The notes beneath the pieces are model-generated. The model was not told the origin of the DNA. It saw only the letters and a list, made by a program, of their open reading frames with translations, and did no database searches. Below are positions 6,841-9,899 of a stretch of DNA of 9,899 nt, one piece after another. A program made the translations under genes and the position numbers. The stretch lies in assembly GCA_002353635.1 (NCBI GenBank), contig DEKA01000027.1:20533-30431 (forward strand), written 5' to 3'. The DNA is from Lachnospiraceae bacterium UBA2734 (lineage in GTDB: Bacteria > Bacillota > Clostridia > Lachnospirales > Lachnospiraceae). Positions within the stretch are counted from its first letter, which is position 1. The number at the start of each line of letters is the position of its first letter.

Positions 6841-6866
6841 GTGAAACACAATATATAGTGTTTCAC
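6841..6866 (+). promoter_or_regulatory. NrdR box (operator of the ribonucleotide reductase repressor)
   Basis: Bases 6846-6861 read ACACAATATATAGTGT and match the NrdR box consensus ACACWATATATWGTGT at every position. The palindrome extends outward through GTGAAACAC (6841-6849) and GTGTTTCAC (6858-6866). NrdR is the nucleotide-sensing repressor of bacterial ribonucleotide reductase genes, and nrdD lies downstream on the + strand, so the site fits its neighbour. The box is 352 bp before the nrdD start, which is far and implies a long leader or a promoter near the box. Confidence 0.85.
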
Positions 6867-6878
6867 ACCTGGTTTCAC

Positions 6879-6894
6879 ACACAAGATGTTGAAA
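6879..6894 (+). promoter_or_regulatory. Weak second NrdR-like box
   Basis: ACACAAGATGTTGAAA matches the NrdR consensus at 11 of 16 positions and starts 33 bp after the first box, about three helical turns, close to the usual spacing of paired NrdR sites. It shares the 11-mer ACAAGATGTTG with 6988-6998. Confidence 0.4.
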
Positions 6895-6973
6895 AAAACT
6901 GTCACAATAATTGACAAAGACCGGGCGGAATTTTGGTGGATTATTGCCCCTGTCATCTTACGGGGATGTGATG

Positions 6974-7001
6974 TATTATAGTCGAGTACAAGATGTTGTG
7001 T
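6974..7001 (+). promoter_or_regulatory. Possible nrdD -10 element with a third NrdR-like box at the start site
   Basis: TATTAT at 6974-6979 could be a -10 element, but no good -35 precedes it at normal spacing. Just after it, 6986-7001 (GTACAAGATGTTGTGT) matches the NrdR consensus at 12 of 16 positions, so a repressor bound there would cover the start point. A TTGACA at 6911-6916 exists but has no matching -10. The promoter is therefore tentative. Confidence 0.3.
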
Positions 7002-7076
7002 TCGTCAGGAAGTTAACTAACAAGATTTAGTACTTTGATGTACATACACTTTCCGGGAAAAGACGAATGCGGCAGA

Positions 7077-7123
7077 AAAATATCTTCGATGTCAGAGAAC
7101 AATGGCATCGGATGCGATATTTT
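7077..7123 (+). other. Long hairpin in the nrdD leader
   Basis: AAAATATC at 7077-7084 pairs with GATATTTT at 7116-7123. After an asymmetric internal loop, CGATGTCA at 7087-7094 pairs with TGGCATCG at 7103-7110 with one G-U pair. The terminal loop is eight bases. It ends 89 bases before the nrdD ATG. The descending arm ends in TTTT but no further U-tract follows, so attenuation is possible but not shown. Confidence 0.5.
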
Positions 7124-7212
7124 CAAAATACGCACTGACCGGGCACTGTCAGATTGACTTTGGGCAGACGGTGGGGGACCGGCAGATACAGATTCATTGA
7201 GGGAGTTGTAAC

Positions 7213-9408
7213 ATGGCGGCAGCAATTGAAGTCAACACTAGAGTTATCAAGAGAAACGGGCAGGAGGTCACGTTTGACATCACGAAGATCATCAACGCGA
7301 TCAAGAAGGTCAATGTAGAAGTCAGCGGCATTTATCAGCTGAATGAGTACCAGATCAATGCCATTGCTGACAAGATCGCCCGCAAGGTATCCGATGCACC
7401 GCACGCAGTCAACGTGGAGGACATCCAGGATATGGTTGAGAAGGGCATCATGGAGATGCGCGGCTATGAGGTTGCGCAGAAGTATGTGCGCTACCGCTAC
7501 AAGAGAGAGCTCTCCAGAAAGTCCAACACGACCGATAACGGCATCCTTGCGCTCATCAACCAGGAGAACGAGGAGGTCAAGCAGGAGAATTCCAACAAGA
7601 ACCCTGTCATCAACTCCACACAGAGAGACTACATGGCGGGCGAAGTCTCCAAGGATCTGACCAAGAGAATTCTTCTGCCGGAGGACATCGTGAAGGCGCA
7701 CGAGGAAGGCATCATTCACTTCCACGACTCCGATTATTATGCACAGAAGGAGCACAACTGCGACCTCATTAACCTTGAGGACATGCTGCAGAACGGCACG
7801 GTCATCAGCCAGACCATGATCGAGAAGCCGCACAGTTTCTTCACGGCATGCAACGTGACGACACAGATCGTGGCGCAGGTTGCTTCCAACCAGTACGGCG
7901 GGCAGTCGTTTACGCTCTCTCACCTGGCACCGTTTGTCGATGTCTCCAGACAGAAGATAAGAAAGAGCGTCATCGAGGAGAGAAAGGAGTGCGGAGAGGC
8001 ACTCGACGATGCCATCATCGACAAGATTGTGGCATCCCGCCTTCAGGAAGAGATCCGCTCCGGTATCCAGACAATTCAGTACCAGCTTATCACTCTGATG
8101 ACCTGCAACGGCCAGGCACCTTTTGTGACGATGTTCATGTATCTGGACGAGGTACCGGAGGGAAGGACAAGAGATGACCTCGCCATGGTGATCGAGGAGG
8201 CCCTCAAGCAGAGAATGCAGGGTGTCAAGAACGAGAAGGGCGTGTGGATTACACCTGCTTTCCCGAAGATCATCTATGTGCTCGATGAGGACAATATTTA
8301 TCCGGATTCCAAGTACTACTACCTGACGGAGCTGGCTGCAAAGTGCACTGCCAAGAGAATGGTGCCCGACTACATCTCCGCCAAGAAGATGAGGGAGTAC
8401 AAGAACGGCGATGTGTATCCGTGCATGGGCTGCCGCTCCTTCCTCACACCCGATACAGAGGGCCTTGGCCCGAACGGCCAGCACAAGTACTACGGCAGAT
8501 TCAACCAGGGCGTTGTGACCATCAACCTCGTCGATGTGGCCTGCAGTGCACACGGCGACATGGACCAGTTCTGGAAGATTTTTGATGAGAGGCTCGAGCT
8601 CTGCCACAGAGCACTGAGATGCCGCCATGAGAGACTTCTCGGCACACCTTCCGATGTTGCCCCGATTCTCTGGCAGTACGGCGCACTCGCAAGACTCAAG
8701 AAGGGCGAGAAGATCGACAAGCTCCTCTACAACAACTACTCCACGATCAGCCTCGGCTACGCCGGCCTCTACGAGATGTGCATGAGAATGCTGGGCGTAT
8801 CGCACACAGATCCCAAGGGCAAGGAGTTCGCCCTCAAGGTTATGCAGCACATGAACGACAAGTGCGCGGAGTGGAGAAAGGCTGAAAATATCAGCTACTC
8901 CCTGTACGGCACACCGATGGAGTCCACGACTTATAAGTTCGCAAAGTGCCTGCAGAAGAGATTCGGTATCATCAAGAACGTGACGGACCATAACTACATC
9001 ACGAACTCTTACCATGTAAACGTCAGAGAGAAGATCGACGCCTTCACAAAGCTCAAGTTCGAGGCGGACTTCCAGAAGCTCTCTCCGGGCGGCGCCATCA
9101 GCTACGTCGAGGTGCCGAACATGCAGCAGAACATCCCGGCTGTCCTTGCCGTGATGCGCTACATCTACGACAACATCATGTACGCTGAGCTGAACACCAA
9201 GTCCGATTACTGCGAGGTGTGCGGCTATGACGGCGAGATCAAGATTGTCGAGGACAAGTCCGGCAAGCTCGTCTGGGAGTGCCCGAACTGCGGCAACAGA
9301 GACCAGTCCAAGATGAGCGTCGCAAGACGCACCTGTGGCTACATCGGTACCCAGTTCTGGAACCAGGGCCGCACACAGGAGATCAAGGACAGAGTGCTTC
9401 ATCTGTAA
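7213..9408 (+). CDS. nrdD: Anaerobic (class III) ribonucleoside-triphosphate reductase
   Basis: This cytoplasmic glycyl-radical enzyme reduces ribonucleoside triphosphates to deoxyribonucleotides without oxygen. Residues about 6-98 form the ATP-cone that senses ATP/dATP. The catalytic body includes conserved cysteines in FTACNVTTQ (Cys213) and PCMGCRSFLTP (Cys407), which by family comparison lie at the active site. The C-terminal zinc site is Cys667/Cys670 and Cys690/Cys693, followed by the glycyl-radical motif RRTCGYIG with radical Gly709. At 731 residues it is full length and intact. The ATG is preceded by GGGAG seven bases upstream. The upstream NrdR box points to repression when deoxynucleotides are plentiful. 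The enzyme needs the radical-SAM activase NrdG, often encoded directly downstream; here an IS remnant begins 63 bp after the stop, so nrdG must be elsewhere or beyond the window. Confidence 0.98.
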   Translation: MAAAIEVNTRVIKRNGQEVTFDITKIINAIKKVNVEVSGIYQLNEYQINAIADKIARKVSDAPHAVNVEDIQDMVEKGIMEMRGYEVAQKYVRYRYKRELSRKSNTTDNGILALINQENEEVKQENSNKNPVINSTQRDYMAGEVSKDLTKRILLPEDIVKAHEEGIIHFHDSDYYAQKEHNCDLINLEDMLQNGTVISQTMIEKPHSFFTACNVTTQIVAQVASNQYGGQSFTLSHLAPFVDVSRQKIRKSVIEERKECGEALDDAIIDKIVASRLQEEIRSGIQTIQYQLITLMTCNGQAPFVTMFMYLDEVPEGRTRDDLAMVIEEALKQRMQGVKNEKGVWITPAFPKIIYVLDEDNIYPDSKYYYLTELAAKCTAKRMVPDYISAKKMREYKNGDVYPCMGCRSFLTPDTEGLGPNGQHKYYGRFNQGVVTINLVDVACSAHGDMDQFWKIFDERLELCHRALRCRHERLLGTPSDVAPILWQYGALARLKKGEKIDKLLYNNYSTISLGYAGLYEMCMRMLGVSHTDPKGKEFALKVMQHMNDKCAEWRKAENISYSLYGTPMESTTYKFAKCLQKRFGIIKNVTDHNYITNSYHVNVREKIDAFTKLKFEADFQKLSPGGAISYVEVPNMQQNIPAVLAVMRYIYDNIMYAELNTKSDYCEVCGYDGEIKIVEDKSGKLVWECPNCGNRDQSKMSVARRTCGYIGTQFWNQGRTQEIKDRVLHL

Positions 9409-9517
9409 ATTTATAACTTTACTGCAAACAAGATTCAAAAAATCCCGCAGAACAGATCTTTCCATCTGTGGTGTGCTACCCGTCAAGTGGACAATGAATA
9501 ACAATAAGTTCTAGGTT

Positions 9518-9555
9518 TACCCTGGCTGACGAAAAGTCAGCCAGGGTATTTCTTT
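9518..9555. terminator. Terminator hairpin inside the IS end
   Basis: TACCCTGGCTGAC at 9518-9530 pairs perfectly with 9536-9548 (13 bp) around the loop GAAAA, followed on the + strand by TTTCTTT. It could stop transcription leaving nrdD. On the minus strand it lies just after the transposase stop. Either direction is plausible. Confidence 0.7.
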
Positions 9556-9856
9556 ATGCTGCTGTCTGATACTGATCATGGAATTCTAGCGGAGTCATTA
9601 GGTGCAGTTTTCTTTGAATACGCTCGTTGTTGTAATAATCGATATAATTCTCGATTGCCTTGACCAGCGCTTCCCGCTCATTGAATTTCCTGCCATAATA
9701 CGTTTCTCTTTTCAAAATGCCCCAGAATCCTTCCATCGGCCCGTTATCGATACAATGTGCAACACGAGACATGCTCTGCTTCATATGGTGTTTTTTCAGA
9801 CGCGTCGAAAACATAGCACTCGTATACTGGAAACCGCGGTCTGAGTTATGCCGAAT
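9554..9856 (-). pseudogene. Truncated IS3-family transposase (OrfB, integrase core C-terminus)
   Basis: Reading the minus strand from 9856 gives about 100 codons ending in TAA at 9554-9556. The first residues, IRHNSDRGFQYTS, contain the family's second catalytic aspartate region. QSMSRVAHCIDNGPMEGFWG follows, with the third catalytic residue Glu in the NGPMEGFWG motif, then the usual C-terminus YIDYYNNERIQRKL and LMTPLEFHDQ. A full OrfB is nearly 300 residues; here the part with the first catalytic aspartate is missing, because TGA at 9857-9859 and stops in the other two frames close the reading. The ATG at 9812-9814 is internal to the motif and not a true start. The product should be inactive unless supplied by frames beyond the window. 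Confidence 0.85.
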
Positions 9857-9872
9857 TCAGGATAACTCAGAC
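9839..9872. repeat. 11-bp inverted repeat at the truncated IS edge
   Basis: GTCTGAGTTAT at 9839-9849 is repeated perfectly in inverted orientation at 9862-9872, with 12 bases between. The left arm belongs to the transposase frame (the NSD codons); the right arm lies outside the open frame. Confidence 0.7.
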
Positions 9873-9899
9873 TATGCCGAAGAAAAAACTATGCCGAAG
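9847..9899. repeat. Short direct repeats TATGCCGAA running off the window
   Basis: TATGCCGAA occurs at 9847-9855, 9873-9881 and 9890-9898. The last two belong to a 17-bp period in which ACTATGCCGAAG recurs at 9871-9882 and 9888-9899, with an A-run between. The array may continue beyond the right edge. Its nature is unknown. Confidence 0.6.

Larger units (their letters stand above)
9472..9856 (-). mobile_element. 3' end of a truncated IS3-family (IS150-like) element
   Basis: The element seems to begin at about 9472 with TGTGCTACCCGTCAAGTGGA, which resembles the terminal inverted repeats of IS3-family elements of the IS150 group. Inside are a terminator hairpin and the C-terminal part of the transposase on the minus strand. 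Only this end is in the window. The other side loses its reading frame at about 9856 and runs into short repeats, so the partner inverted repeat and target duplication cannot be checked. Confidence 0.65.

Noticed and set aside
6911..6944. TTGACA as -35 of the nrdD promoter
   Set aside because: No -10-like hexamer is found 16-18 bp downstream; the nearest candidate, GATTAT, has a 22-bp spacer.
7123..9504. 793-residue minus-strand open frame opposite nrdD
   Set aside because: It is the antisense shadow of nrdD. The + strand product has all class III reductase motifs in order, whereas the antisense product shows no recognisable domain.

Overview
The window looks like chromosomal DNA from an anaerobic, moderately GC-rich Firmicute (Clostridia, plausibly Lachnospiraceae). 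This rests on an oxygen-sensitive class III ribonucleotide reductase with a matching NrdR operator, AGGAG-type ribosome binding sites, frequent AGA/AGG arginine codons, and the style of the oligopeptide transporter and the cytoplasmic transglutaminase-like protein. The taxonomic call is inference and no marker gene is present.

Left part (1-3371): the distal half of an oligopeptide/dipeptide ABC importer operon on the + strand. It holds the last bases of an upstream gene, an OppC-type permease, a 143-bp gap containing a stem-loop, then the two ATPases OppD and OppF. Together the ATPases would energise a permease pair (OppB lies outside the window) fed by an external binding protein. The OppD frame has a TAG that is followed in frame by 27 more sense codons. 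These end in a TGA overlapping the GTG start of oppF as GTGA, so the present oppD stop looks secondary.

Middle (3372-3953): a gene-free stretch with two different tandem arrays back to back. The first is five 63-bp units, each an inverted repeat with one compensated base-pair change between units. The second is ten exact-length 19-bp purine-rich units, each carrying a Shine-Dalgarno-like motif. The last unit supplies the ribosome binding site of the next gene. That gene (3954-5396) encodes a cytoplasmic protein with a C-terminal transglutaminase-like Cys-His-Asp domain. It converges on a minus-strand gene (5415-6575) encoding a rhodanese domain fused to a TtcA-like PP-loop sulfurtransferase.

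Right part (6576-9899): a 637-bp regulatory region with a minus-strand promoter, a full-match NrdR box, weaker box-like copies and a leader hairpin. Then comes nrdD, the anaerobic ribonucleoside-triphosphate reductase, complete with ATP-cone, zinc site and glycyl-radical motif. Its activase gene nrdG is not next to it. Instead, 63 bp after the nrdD stop, there is the 3' end of an IS3-family element with a terminator hairpin and a truncated transposase. The truncated side runs into short repeats that continue past the window edge.

The most unusual material is the double repeat array at 3449-3953. No defence system, CRISPR array, tRNA or rRNA was seen.
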